Origin: Leadbetterella sp051649345
GTDB taxonomy: Bacteria > Bacteroidota > Bacteroidia > Cytophagales > Spirosomataceae
Assembly: GCA_051649345.1 (NCBI GenBank)
Contig: JBOFGX010000028.1
Coordinates: 1-38,935 of the forward strand
Direction of reading: 5' to 3'
DNA length: 38,935 nt
In this document: piece by piece, positions 18,405 through 26,684 of the stretch
Layout: every line of letters starts with the position of its first letter
Numbering within the stretch: position 1 is the first letter of the stretch
Notes under the pieces: model-generated
What the model was told of the DNA's origin: nothing
Databases searched by the model: none
Seen by the model: the letters and a program-made list of their open reading frames with translations, nothing else
Made by a program: the position numbers and the translations under genes

Positions 18405-20855
18405 TTATTCTTTTGGCTTTTTAAAAAACACGAATCCTACGTTTGCTAAAACTAGCAATCCCACCAAAATCGAGCATATCAAGTCTACTTGCTTTCCTTT
18501 AAACACAGATTCAGGTTTAAACTCAAATACGATTTCATGTTTACCAGATGGGATTTCCAAACCTCGTAAAACGTAATTTACTTTTTGATGTGGCACCACT
18601 TTTCCATCAATATACGCTTGCCAATCTATATTTCCTCGATACCAAATTTCCGAAAATACAGCGTACCCTTTCGTACTTGCATCCGAAGTATAGCTTAGCT
18701 TATTTAAACCATATTCTTTGAGCGAAATTTTCCCTTCAGTTTTAAACTGTTGCGTACTTAAACCTTGGTTGGATTGGATAATAGCTTTGGTTTTAGGATT
18801 GAAATTACCAACTGCGTTCAATTCAGCATCCGCATCAGAAACAACCAATAAACTATCAACAAACCATACATTACCAAGTGCTTCTACATTCCTTTGTGCT
18901 GTCGGTTGATTATTTTGACCATTCACAATAAAATACTTAGCATTAAGCATATTGTAAAGTGGCATGTTAAGCTTTCCATCTTTTACCATTTGATTGTCAT
19001 ACAATTCTTGTATTTTTTTAAGCTTTGCTGCATGATATCCTCCTATAGATTTATGAAAATAGCTATCCCTTGCATCAGCCCAAAAGCCTGTCGTCAAATT
19101 AAGAACCCTGTAATGCGGATCAGTATCTTTTAGTATCTCTAAATTTGCAGCAGAAGGCTCTACAACATTATCAATAGACGATTTCCTGACAAATTGATCT
19201 TTGGAAAGGTAGTCTTTATCAACCAAATATAGATCAATAAAAGATAAAATTCCTATCGAAACTAATAATACCGAATTGCTGATTTTTAGCGTTTTCCTAA
19301 AAGATAAAAATGCTATTGCTAAAGCGATAAAAAACATTCCTCTCATTATACTACTAGTAACCAAAGAATCTCTATCTAAGATAAGAGCGTTTATAAGGGA
19401 TTGAGCACCTTGCTCTCCTAGACCTTGCGTAAAATTGGCTTTTAATTCAGTATCATTTTTCCCTGTGAAGTCTAGGGAAAAATAAGAAACTATAGTCAAA
19501 ATAAGTATTATACCCAAAGAATAAATAAAGGGTTTCTTGAGCTCTTGGTAACCAAGATCTTTTTTAACAATATCATGTAAAGTAAGTACTAAACCCAATG
19601 ATCCAAATATCGCCAGAAAATTAAGCGTCATATTGGGTGATCTAAATTTATTGAATAAAGGTAAGTTATTAAAAAGTAGATCATTAAATATTGAAAAATG
19701 GCTTCCTAAGGCCAAAAACCAAACAAGAATGGTGACAACCAATAATGACCATCTTAAAGCACTTGCCTCTATAAAAAAGCCCAATAAAAAGAAAAATACA
19801 ACCAAAATACCTAAATAAGCTGGCCCTCCAGAAATCGGTAATTCACCAAAATATCCAGATATGCCCCCAATAAATTGACTCGCCTGCGATGGATCTACTC
19901 CTAGATTATTCAAAGTTTTAAAAACTTCAGAATCCTTTCCCAATTGACCTGATCCACCGCCCATAAAGTTAGGATATAGTAATGTCATACTTTCAGACCA
20001 CCCATAACTGTATTCAAATGCATATTCTTTGCCCAATCCATCTGTTATTCCTTCTTTAGCCATTTTTTTTAGTTCCGACTTCCCACGAATCGTTTCGTTG
20101 GAATAGACTGCATTGGTCCAGAGTCTTTGGGTGTTAGTACCCACTCCAACAATGGCACATAATAAAGCTATACAAGCCCCAATGACCACCGATTTCGAGT
20201 TGCCATTTCTAAATCCTTTAAGGGCTTCATAAATAAAAAAGACAATATAAATAAAAACAAAGTAATATGTGATTTGGACGTGATTTGCATAGGTTTCGAA
20301 ACCCATTCCCAAAGCGACAAGTAGTCCGCCAAAAAGGAATTCACCCCTAACTGATCGAATAATTCCCGCAAGCACAATCAGACCATATCCGAGGGCTAAT
20401 AATTTTGATACGTGTCCCGCTTCCAAGGTAGTTATACCATATGTAGAAAAACCAAAACAAAGTGACGAAACTATATTTAGAATATTATTTTGGGAATAAC
20501 ACCGAACAAATATGTAAAAGCAAATCAGCATCGAAAAAACAATACCAAAGATTGCAGGAAGGAGGGCATTTATCTTAGCTGCTAAAGCACTTACGTAACT
20601 ATTATTATATGAAATTCCGATCATATAGCTAGGCATACCTCCAAACATACTATTTGTCCACATAGCCATTTCTCTGCCATTGGAAGATTTTACAAAATCA
20701 ATTGACTCTTTGGCTCCTGCTTGGCTTTGAATAACATCCCCCATCTGTAGAGTTTTCCCTGAAAATACAGGCGAGAAATAAAATCCACAAACTATAAAAA
20801 ACACTCCGACTGCAATCAGAATGGGTAGGATATTTTGTTTGAAATTTAGCTTCAT
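18405..20855 (-). CDS. YfhO family polytopic membrane protein
   Basis: 816 aa. About a dozen transmembrane helices occupy the first 530 residues, beginning with a helix at 10-30; a large extracytoplasmic domain follows and a last helix sits at the C-terminus. Residues such as Q-M-G-D-V-I-Q-S-Q-A-G, near 37-47, and F-N-K-F-R-S-P-N-M in the membrane part are typical of Bacteroidota YfhO proteins, which are GT-C-like and in Firmicutes take part in glycosylating lipoteichoic acid. Here the role may be glycosyl transfer on the outer face of the membrane, using a lipid-linked sugar. It lies between two glycosyltransferase genes but on the other strand. Confidence 0.8.
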   Translation of the reverse strand: MKLNFKQNILPILIAVGVFFIVCGFYFSPVFSGKTLQMGDVIQSQAGAKESIDFVKSSNGREMAMWTNSMFGGMPSYMIGISYNNSYVSALAAKINALLPAIFGIVFSMLICFYIFVRCYSQNNILNIVSSLCFGFSTYGITTLEAGHVSKLLALGYGLIVLAGIIRSVRGEFLFGGLLVALGMGFETYANHVQITYYFVFIYIVFFIYEALKGFRNGNSKSVVIGACIALLCAIVGVGTNTQRLWTNAVYSNETIRGKSELKKMAKEGITDGLGKEYAFEYSYGWSESMTLLYPNFMGGGSGQLGKDSEVFKTLNNLGVDPSQASQFIGGISGYFGELPISGGPAYLGILVVFFFLLGFFIEASALRWSLLVVTILVWFLALGSHFSIFNDLLFNNLPLFNKFRSPNMTLNFLAIFGSLGLVLTLHDIVKKDLGYQELKKPFIYSLGIILILTIVSYFSLDFTGKNDTELKANFTQGLGEQGAQSLINALILDRDSLVTSSIMRGMFFIALAIAFLSFRKTLKISNSVLLVSIGILSFIDLYLVDKDYLSKDQFVRKSSIDNVVEPSAANLEILKDTDPHYRVLNLTTGFWADARDSYFHKSIGGYHAAKLKKIQELYDNQMVKDGKLNMPLYNMLNAKYFIVNGQNNQPTAQRNVEALGNVWFVDSLLVVSDADAELNAVGNFNPKTKAIIQSNQGLSTQQFKTEGKISLKEYGLNKLSYTSDASTKGYAVFSEIWYRGNIDWQAYIDGKVVPHQKVNYVLRGLEIPSGKHEIVFEFKPESVFKGKQVDLICSILVGLLVLANVGFVFFKKPKE

Positions 20856-20874
20856 TAATAGACTTTGGTTTGTT

Positions 20875-20882
20875 CAAAGATA
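20875..20882 (-). promoter_or_regulatory. Candidate -7 box for the YfhO gene
   Basis: On the minus strand this reads TATCTTTG, matching TAnnTTTG, 19 bp before the YfhO ATG. No TTG at -33. Confidence 0.35.
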
Positions 20883-21027
20883 ATAGATCGAAGTTTTAAT
20901 GAGAAATTTATTTTATATTTTAGGAAGAAACCAATATATATTATCTAATTCAAATTATCTTTATACTCGTCAAATTGTACTTTACGTCTTAAAAAAAGTA
21001 ATTTTGATATTAGATTGTTTTCTCTTT

Positions 21028-21759
21028 ATGCCTCTCATCTCCATAATCACTATTACCTACAATGCCCAGAAATTTTTGGAGCGAACGATATCAAGTATTC
21101 AGAATCAAAGCCAAAAAGATTTTGAATATATTCTGGTCGATGGTAATTCAGAGGATGGAACTATGGATATTGTAAAGAAAAATCTTGAACTTTTTGATTT
21201 AGTAATATCCGAAAAAGACCGAGGTATTTACGATGCTATGAACAAAGGCTTACGTCTAGCTAAAGGTAAATACATCTGGTTTATGAATGCTGGAGATATC
21301 ATTAAAGAAAATGATGCGATCGAAAAAATTCAAAAAATTGCACGTACAAATCCCGATGTTATTTACTCGGATACTTTGATGCTAGATAAGGAGTATAAAC
21401 CTGTAGGACTTCGTACACAAGTGACGCCACACAAATTTCCGAAAATTATGAGTTGGAAGGGATTTAAATATGGAATGCTAATTTGCCACCAATCATTTAT
21501 TGCAAAAAGAGAAATCACTGACTTTTATGATATTGACAACCTTAGTGCGGATATAGATTGGGAAATAGAATGCTTGAAAAAGGCAAAATCTATTGTTAAA
21601 TATGATGGGATTTTGTCGTCTTATTTGGAAGGTGGTGTTTCTCAAAAACAACATAGAAAATCCCTAGTAGATAGATATAAAGTTTTACAAAAACATTTTG
21701 GATTTGTTCCCAACTTTTTTAATCATATCTATATTTTTACTCGTAAATTATTCTCTTAA
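21028..21759 (+). CDS. GT2 family glycosyltransferase (WcaE-like)
   Basis: 243 aa from ATG 21028. The frame is open upstream to 20899, but the GT-A fold starts right at M-P-L-I-S-I-I-T-I-T-Y-N, so the extra 43 codons are unlikely to be translated. Motifs: V-D-G-N-S-E-D-G-T, E-K-D-R-G-I-Y-D-A-M-N-K-G and M-N-A-G-D, the last being the DxD equivalent that holds the metal and nucleotide sugar. This combination is typical of the WcaE/colanic-acid type. An inverting transferase acting on the cytosolic face is expected. It probably belongs to the same surface glycan although it is split from the main operon by the YfhO gene. Confidence 0.86.
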   Translation: MPLISIITITYNAQKFLERTISSIQNQSQKDFEYILVDGNSEDGTMDIVKKNLELFDLVISEKDRGIYDAMNKGLRLAKGKYIWFMNAGDIIKENDAIEKIQKIARTNPDVIYSDTLMLDKEYKPVGLRTQVTPHKFPKIMSWKGFKYGMLICHQSFIAKREITDFYDIDNLSADIDWEIECLKKAKSIVKYDGILSSYLEGGVSQKQHRKSLVDRYKVLQKHFGFVPNFFNHIYIFTRKLFS

Positions 21760-21771
21760 AAACACATTAAT

Positions 21772-22185
21772 ATGCTTGTAATGAATGTTTTGCTTCCACT
21801 TTTCTATTTTTTTAATCTTAAATCAAGCTTACTTTTAGAAGTAAAAAACGCATCTCCTAATAGCGATATTCGTGTCGGTATTTACAACAAAGAAGATGGA
21901 TTTTTAGATACCAAAAAAGTGGCCTATTACAAAGAATTTGTATCTGATGCCAAAGGGAATGCCACTGTTTCATTAGATAAGATGCCTTTTGGAGAGTACG
22001 CAATTGCCGTCTTTCAAGACAATAATCACAACAAAAAACTAGATACCAATATATTTGGTTATCCAAATGAACCCTTTGGTTTCTCTAATGATTTTAGACC
22101 CAAGCTCAAAGCTCCTACTTTTGCACAATGTAAATTTAACTTTCAAAAAGAGGGTCAAATTATACGTATTCAACTTCTAAAATAA
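21772..22185 (+). CDS. DUF2141 family exported protein
   Basis: 137 aa from ATG 21772 (ATG 21781 also possible). A hydrophobic N-terminus acts as signal peptide or anchor. The body has the DUF2141 hallmark A-V-F-Q-D-N-N-H-N-K-K-L-D-T-N and then F-G-Y-P-N-E-P-F-G-F-S-N, which looks like a calcium-binding-type loop in a beta-sandwich. Function of the family is not known. It starts 12 bp after the GT2 gene and is followed by a terminator-like hairpin. Confidence 0.82.
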   Translation: MLVMNVLLPLFYFFNLKSSLLLEVKNASPNSDIRVGIYNKEDGFLDTKKVAYYKEFVSDAKGNATVSLDKMPFGEYAIAVFQDNNHNKKLDTNIFGYPNEPFGFSNDFRPKLKAPTFAQCKFNFQKEGQIIRIQLLK

Positions 22186-22209
22186 TTCTTATGGATAAGA
22201 ATGTTTTTT
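22185..22209 (+). terminator. Intrinsic terminator after the DUF2141 gene
   Basis: ATTCTTA and TAAGAAT pair around a TGGA loop and are followed by G and six T. The hairpin starts at the last base of the DUF2141 stop codon. Confidence 0.55.
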
Positions 22210-22331
22210 AAAGATTTGACGTTGTTATTTTTATTGAATTCATGTTTACCTCGTATTTGTTTAACTATCATGGTGAATTTGAAAATTTTATACCGATTTT
22301 TGTAAAAATAATTTAGGTTTCTACAGTATTT

Positions 22332-23672
22332 ATGGATGTACTTATAAAGATTGCACAGTTCTTATTGGCACTCACACTTTTAGTTGGTCTTCACGAATTT
22401 GGGCATTTTTTCTTTGCCCGCCTTTTCAAGATTAGAGTTAGTAAGTTTTATATCTTTTTTGACTTTCTTTTTCCTATGGATAAGGTAATGAATTTTGCTT
22501 TGTGGAAAAAGAAAATTGGGGATACGGAATATGGTTTGGGTTGGTTTCCATTAGGTGGCTACGTTAGTATAGATGGAATGGTAGACGAAACAAAAGATGC
22601 CTCTTCTTTATCTGAAGTTCCACAGCCTTGGGAATTTAGAGCGAAACCGGCTTGGCAAAGAATCTTGGTGATGCTTGGGGGGATTATTGTCAATGTAATC
22701 ATTGGAATTATTATTTTTATAGGAATTAAATATACTTACGGAGAAGAATACCTTAGCAAAGAAGAATTAAATAAAAAAGGTATTTATGCCTATCCACTTG
22801 CTCAAGAAGTTGGACTAAAAACAGGAGACAAAATCATTAAAGTTAAAGGTCAAGATTTTGTTAGCTACAATGATATTAATAGATCCTTAATAGAGCAAGA
22901 TGTATCTTTTGAAGTTTTGAGAGGTACTGAAACACTCGTAATTAATATTCCGAATGACCTGATTAATAAAATTGCAGAAAAAAATAGTTTTATTGGGTCT
23001 ATGTTTGAATTTGAAGTTGCAAGTACCCAAGCAGGGCTAGGTGCTGCGAAAGCAGATATTCAAAAAGGGGACAAAATTACTCAAGTAAATGGGGTTCCAA
23101 CACCATATTTCCACGTTTTTACAGATGAACTTAGTAAATATAAGAATAAAGAGATAAATCTTACTGTTGATAGAAAAGGTAAACTTTTAACCAAAAAAAC
23201 CAAAGTAAATGAAGAAGGGAAAATTGGTGTTCAAACTAAAGACCTTACAAAAACAACTACACTTCATTTTGAATTTTTAGAATCAATAAAAGAAGGTACA
23301 AAAGAGGCACTTGCCATAATTCCTCTGCAAATAAAACAATTTGCAAAAATTTTCAGCGGTGATGTCAAAGCTAAAAACTCAGTTGGTGGACTTATCAGCA
23401 TGACAAATATGTTTCCAGGCTATTGGGATTGGTCTGTATTTTGGAAATTGACAGGTATGATTTCTATGGCATTGGCATTTATGAATGCTTTACCTATACC
23501 AGCATTGGACGGTGGTCATGTCATTATGCTTTTATATGAAATGATTTCCCGAAGAAAACCATCAGAAAAATTCCTTGAAAGAACACAACAAGTAGGTACA
23601 GTTCTATTGCTTTCATTAATGGCATTTGCAATGTTTAATGATGTAAGAAGGTGGTTTGAAGGGCTCCTGTAA
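22332..23672 (+). CDS. rseP: RIP metalloprotease RseP (site-2 protease, M50B)
   Basis: 446 aa, normal length. The zinc site H-E-F-G-H is at residues 21-25 in the first transmembrane helix; the second conserved motif, N-A-L-P-I-P-A-L-D-G-G-H, with the third zinc ligand, is near residue 390. Between them are two PDZ domains (A-Q-E-V-G-L-K-T-G-D-K-I and A-K-A-D-I-Q-K-G-D-K-I). It cuts transmembrane anti-sigma factors or signal peptide remnants inside the inner membrane. In many Bacteroidota rseP follows dxr; here dxr is absent and the gene is preceded by a terminator. The next gene begins 6 bp after. Confidence 0.94.
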   Translation: MDVLIKIAQFLLALTLLVGLHEFGHFFFARLFKIRVSKFYIFFDFLFPMDKVMNFALWKKKIGDTEYGLGWFPLGGYVSIDGMVDETKDASSLSEVPQPWEFRAKPAWQRILVMLGGIIVNVIIGIIIFIGIKYTYGEEYLSKEELNKKGIYAYPLAQEVGLKTGDKIIKVKGQDFVSYNDINRSLIEQDVSFEVLRGTETLVINIPNDLINKIAEKNSFIGSMFEFEVASTQAGLGAAKADIQKGDKITQVNGVPTPYFHVFTDELSKYKNKEINLTVDRKGKLLTKKTKVNEEGKIGVQTKDLTKTTTLHFEFLESIKEGTKEALAIIPLQIKQFAKIFSGDVKAKNSVGGLISMTNMFPGYWDWSVFWKLTGMISMALAFMNALPIPALDGGHVIMLLYEMISRRKPSEKFLERTQQVGTVLLLSLMAFAMFNDVRRWFEGLL

Positions 23673-23678
23673 TATGCT

Positions 23679-24149
23679 ATGAAAATTCTAGTCCTCCTTT
23701 TATATTTTTGGGTTCATGATTTTCATAATTCTCTTACAGAAATACGATATAATACTAAATCTAAGTCATTAGAAATTTCGATGCGAGTCTTTAGTGATGA
23801 TTTTGAACTCGCTCTTACAAAAGCAAATAAGGGTAAGAAAATCACTTTAAATGAAAAAGACGCTATTCTCAATCCACTTGTAGAATCGTATATTTCGCGT
23901 CATTTTTATCTTAAATCTAGTCGTGAAGAACTTTCAATGGACTATATAGGTAAAGAAATAGAAGAAGACGCTGTTTGGCTTGCCTTTGAAATAAAAAATT
24001 GTGGTTCCTTGGTGAATCATACTATCACGAATTCTGTTTTCTCAGATCTTTATTCAGATCAAACGAATGTGGTCAACATTATATATCCTAATCAAAATAA
24101 GACCTTTGTCTTTAGTAAAAACAAATTTTCGGAGATATGGCCATTCTGA
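23679..24149 (+). CDS. DUF6702 family protein
   Basis: 156 aa with a short N-terminal hydrophobic stretch acting as a signal sequence. H-D-F-H-N-S-L-T-E-I-R-Y-N near residue 13 and S-M-R-V-F-S-D-D-F-E are the conserved parts of DUF6702, a Bacteroidota family of exported proteins of unknown role (the usual pattern being H-x-F/Y-x-S, followed by a beta-rich body). It directly follows rseP with a 6-bp gap, suggesting co-expression. No catalytic residues are evident. Confidence 0.75.
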   Translation: MKILVLLLYFWVHDFHNSLTEIRYNTKSKSLEISMRVFSDDFELALTKANKGKKITLNEKDAILNPLVESYISRHFYLKSSREELSMDYIGKEIEEDAVWLAFEIKNCGSLVNHTITNSVFSDLYSDQTNVVNIIYPNQNKTFVFSKNKFSEIWPF

Positions 24150-24219
24150 TCTAATTACTTTGCTATTTCCATTTAGTCTTAGATACATTTAAAAGTAAGA
24201 GAAAACCATTTTTTAAACC

Positions 24220-24227
24220 TATTTTTG
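24220..24227 (+). promoter_or_regulatory. Candidate -7 box of kdsA
   Basis: TATTTTTG matches TAnnTTTG, 22 bp upstream of the kdsA ATG. Just before and overlapping it is the 18-nt sequence TTTTTTAAACCTATTTTT that recurs before the accD fragment near 35903. Confidence 0.4.
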
Positions 24228-24249
24228 TTTCACAAAATCACAAAAAGTA

Positions 24250-25047
24250 ATGTTCAATAACCCTGCAAACAATTTTTTTCTATTGGCTGGCCCCTGTGCA
24301 ATTGAAGGTAGAGATATGGCTTTACGAATTGCAGAAAAAATTGTAATCATTACTTCCAAACTCAATATACCCTATGTATTTAAAGGTAGTTATCGTAAAG
24401 CTAATCGTACCAAGCTAAACTCTTTTACAGGTATAGGTGATGAAAAAGCCTTGAAAATATTACAAGAAGTAGGCCAAACATTTGGTATCAAAACTATCAC
24501 GGATATACATGAATCTTCGGAGGCTTCAATGGCTGCCGAATATGTTGATGTTCTTCAGATACCTGCATTTCTTTGTAGACAAACCGACTTGTTGGAAGCT
24601 GCAGCTAAAACGGGTAAGGCCGTTAATATCAAAAAAGGACAATTTTTGTCGGGAGCTTCTATGGGTTTTGCTGTAGAGAAAGTTCACTCTGTCAATCCTA
24701 CAGCAGATGTTTTCCTTACCGATAGAGGGAATTCATTTGGATATTCAGACCTTGTCGTAGATTATAGAAATCTCGTTCATATGAAAAGTTTTGACGTCCC
24801 CGTGGTGATGGATTGTACGCATAGTCTTCAAAAACCCAATCAAACTTCCGGTGTAACAGGGGGTGATCCAGGCATGATTAGTACCATCGCCAAAGCAGCA
24901 ATAGCTGTAGGTGCAGATGGCCTTTTTATAGAAACTCATCCAGACCCCTCTTCTGCAAAATCAGATGGTGCCAATATGCTCCACTTAGATTTACTTGAAG
25001 GATTACTTACTGACTTGGTAAAAATACGGTACGCTGTAGTTTCATAA
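24250..25047 (+). CDS. kdsA: 3-deoxy-8-phosphooctulonate synthase (Kdo-8-P synthase)
   Basis: 265 aa TIM-barrel enzyme that condenses phosphoenolpyruvate with arabinose 5-phosphate, the first dedicated step of Kdo for lipopolysaccharide. Signatures: L-L-A-G-P-C-A-I-E-G, F-K-G-S-Y-R-K-A-N-R-T, L-Q-I-P-A-F-L-C-R-Q-T-D-L-L, K-K-G-Q-F-L-S and D-C-T-H-S. Cys16 in A-G-P-C, the histidine of D-C-T-H-S, E in F-I-E-T-H-P-D and D in S-D-G-A-N-M are the four ligands of the metal-dependent class (the metal-free class has Asn instead of Cys16). The stop lies 6 bp inside the 3' end of the opposite-strand small gene. Confidence 0.95.
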   Translation: MFNNPANNFFLLAGPCAIEGRDMALRIAEKIVIITSKLNIPYVFKGSYRKANRTKLNSFTGIGDEKALKILQEVGQTFGIKTITDIHESSEASMAAEYVDVLQIPAFLCRQTDLLEAAAKTGKAVNIKKGQFLSGASMGFAVEKVHSVNPTADVFLTDRGNSFGYSDLVVDYRNLVHMKSFDVPVVMDCTHSLQKPNQTSGVTGGDPGMISTIAKAAIAVGADGLFIETHPDPSSAKSDGANMLHLDLLEGLLTDLVKIRYAVVS

Positions 25048-25329
25048 GTGCGTGTCCAAGAGAAAATTCCACTCTTCTTGCAATGTACCTGTAAATCTTT
25101 CAGTCTTGGCTCTTCTATACCAATAATCTGCATTCCAATTGTCACCTTCTTTTCGGTGGAGATAGGCATGAAGTCGATCATACGATTGAGTTCCCTCTGC
25201 AGATTGAGCTATAGTATGGGCGGCCTCCCAGTTTCCCTTTGCATCATACCAAAGTGCTTGTAAAAGCTCTTGTAGACCCGTAGGAGGATTGTCATTACTT
25301 AATGAGGCTATAAACCTATCTCTTTCCAA
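25042..25329 (-). CDS. Small conserved hypothetical protein at the end of the division operon
   Basis: 95 aa, acidic and rich in Trp and Tyr; predicted helical, no signal or membrane segment. It contains L-Q-A-L-W-Y-D-A-K-G-N-W-E-A-A-H and H-A-Y-L-H-R-K-E-G-D-N-W-N-A-D-Y-W-Y-R-R-A, a pattern I recognise from widespread small hypothetical proteins without assigned function; the paired helices resemble a TPR-like repeat. Its TTG start touches the TAA of ftsZ with no gap, so it is probably translated with ftsZ. The 3' end overlaps kdsA by 6 bp on the other strand. Confidence 0.7.
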   Translation of the reverse strand: MERDRFIASLSNDNPPTGLQELLQALWYDAKGNWEAAHTIAQSAEGTQSYDRLHAYLHRKEGDNWNADYWYRRAKTERFTGTLQEEWNFLLDTHL

Positions 25330-26664
25330 TTAGATATTCACCTCCTTGGTTAATCCTTGATAAAGTGCATTTAAGGTAAACTTATCTAAACTGGAATCAT
25401 CCGCAGGATATTCTACCAACTCCACACCATAGCGTTTGTATGCAGGTTCATCTAGCAATTCCTCTAGTAAATATCCATTTTTGATCATCTGGTTGACTGA
25501 TTTTACAAATCTGTCGTCTTGCTCAAATAGGCTAATCTGCGGAGTGCTGCTAGCTGGTGCTGCCGACTTTTGTGCAGCTAGTGTAGAAGCAACAGCGGGT
25601 TTTTGAGGAATAAGATTATCGATTCCAGCCCCTACTCGAGTACTAAACTCGGTCTTATCCACTTCCCCTGTTGGAGTATCAAATTTGGCCGCTACAACAG
25701 TGACCCGAATTTTATCTTTCAGCGTGCGATCTATCGCAAATCCATGCTTAAAGATCTGTGCCCGATTTTTGATTTTACTTTCAATATAGTCAGTAATCTT
25801 CCCTTGATCTGACATTTTGATTTTATACTCTGGGAGTTCATCGGAATAAGCAATGGACATCAATATTTTCTTCGCTCCTTTGATATTATTGCTTTCTAAT
25901 AGCGGAGTAGTAAGAGCTGCTTCAATAGCTAAAAACGCTCTGTCTGGACCTGAAGCCTCAGCAGAACCCATCACAGCATGGCCAGCATTGCCCAATACCG
26001 TTTTCACATCGGCAAAGTCTGCATTTATAACCCCTGGTCTGGTGATAAGCTCCGCAATACTTTTGACGGAATCAGCAAGCACTTCATCGGCTTTTTTGTA
26101 CGCAGAATCTAAATCTAAATCACCATACATTTCTATGAGTCGATCGTTCTTGATAACCAAAACGGTGTCACAGTTTTCTTTCAGCTTATTGATTCCATTT
26201 TCAGCTTGCTCAAGCTTGTCTAGACCTTCGTGACGAAATGGATAGGTAATAACTCCTATAGTCAATCTTCCTTGTGCTTTGGCAATACGAGCAATTTCAG
26301 GAGCGGCACCCGTACCCGTTCCTCCTCCCATACCTGCCGTAATAAACACCATTTCTGTGGGTTCTCCAAGCAATTCTAATATGGCCTGCTCACTCTCTAC
26401 TGCCGCTTGCTTACCTACTCTCCAATCAGTACCTGCACCTAGACCCTTGGTAAGTAACGCTCCTAATTGCAAGCGAGTAATATCTTCTGGAAACTGTTTT
26501 AAAGCTTGAGCGTCGGTATTGCACGCTATGAAATCTACATCTTTGAAGCCATTGTTATACATAAACAAGAGGGCATTGCCACCTGCTCCACCAACACCAA
26601 TTACCTTGATGATTTGGCTTAGATTGGGTTTTAATTCCAAAGTATAAGGAGTCTCAGTTATCAT
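25330..26664 (-). CDS. ftsZ: Cell division protein FtsZ
   Basis: 444 aa tubulin-like GTPase forming the cytokinetic ring. Motifs: G-V-G-G-A-G-G-N-A near residue 23, N-T-D-A-Q-A-L, the tubulin signature G-G-G-T-G-T-G-A-A-P and the T7 loop N-A-D-F-A-D-V-K. After a short linker (residues 345-385) comes an E-P-A-Y-K-R segment, which looks like the conserved peptide that binds FtsA; it is followed by 33 more residues rich in D/E, Y and L, a longer tail than usual. It is 20 bp downstream of ftsA and directly abuts the small gene after it. Confidence 0.96.
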   Translation of the reverse strand: MITETPYTLELKPNLSQIIKVIGVGGAGGNALLFMYNNGFKDVDFIACNTDAQALKQFPEDITRLQLGALLTKGLGAGTDWRVGKQAAVESEQAILELLGEPTEMVFITAGMGGGTGTGAAPEIARIAKAQGRLTIGVITYPFRHEGLDKLEQAENGINKLKENCDTVLVIKNDRLIEMYGDLDLDSAYKKADEVLADSVKSIAELITRPGVINADFADVKTVLGNAGHAVMGSAEASGPDRAFLAIEAALTTPLLESNNIKGAKKILMSIAYSDELPEYKIKMSDQGKITDYIESKIKNRAQIFKHGFAIDRTLKDKIRVTVVAAKFDTPTGEVDKTEFSTRVGAGIDNLIPQKPAVASTLAAQKSAAPASSTPQISLFEQDDRFVKSVNQMIKNGYLLEELLDEPAYKRYGVELVEYPADDSSLDKFTLNALYQGLTKEVNI

Positions 26665-26684
26665 TGAAAATCATTTTTTTAAGA

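Noticed and set aside
20899..21027. 43-codon N-terminal extension of the GT2 gene
   Set aside because: The GT-A fold starts exactly at M-P-L-I-S-I-I; the extension is not homologous-looking and lies in the divergent promoter region.
25853..26233. 126-codon open frame antisense to ftsZ
   Set aside because: Entirely inside ftsZ, low-complexity, no start context; shadow frame.
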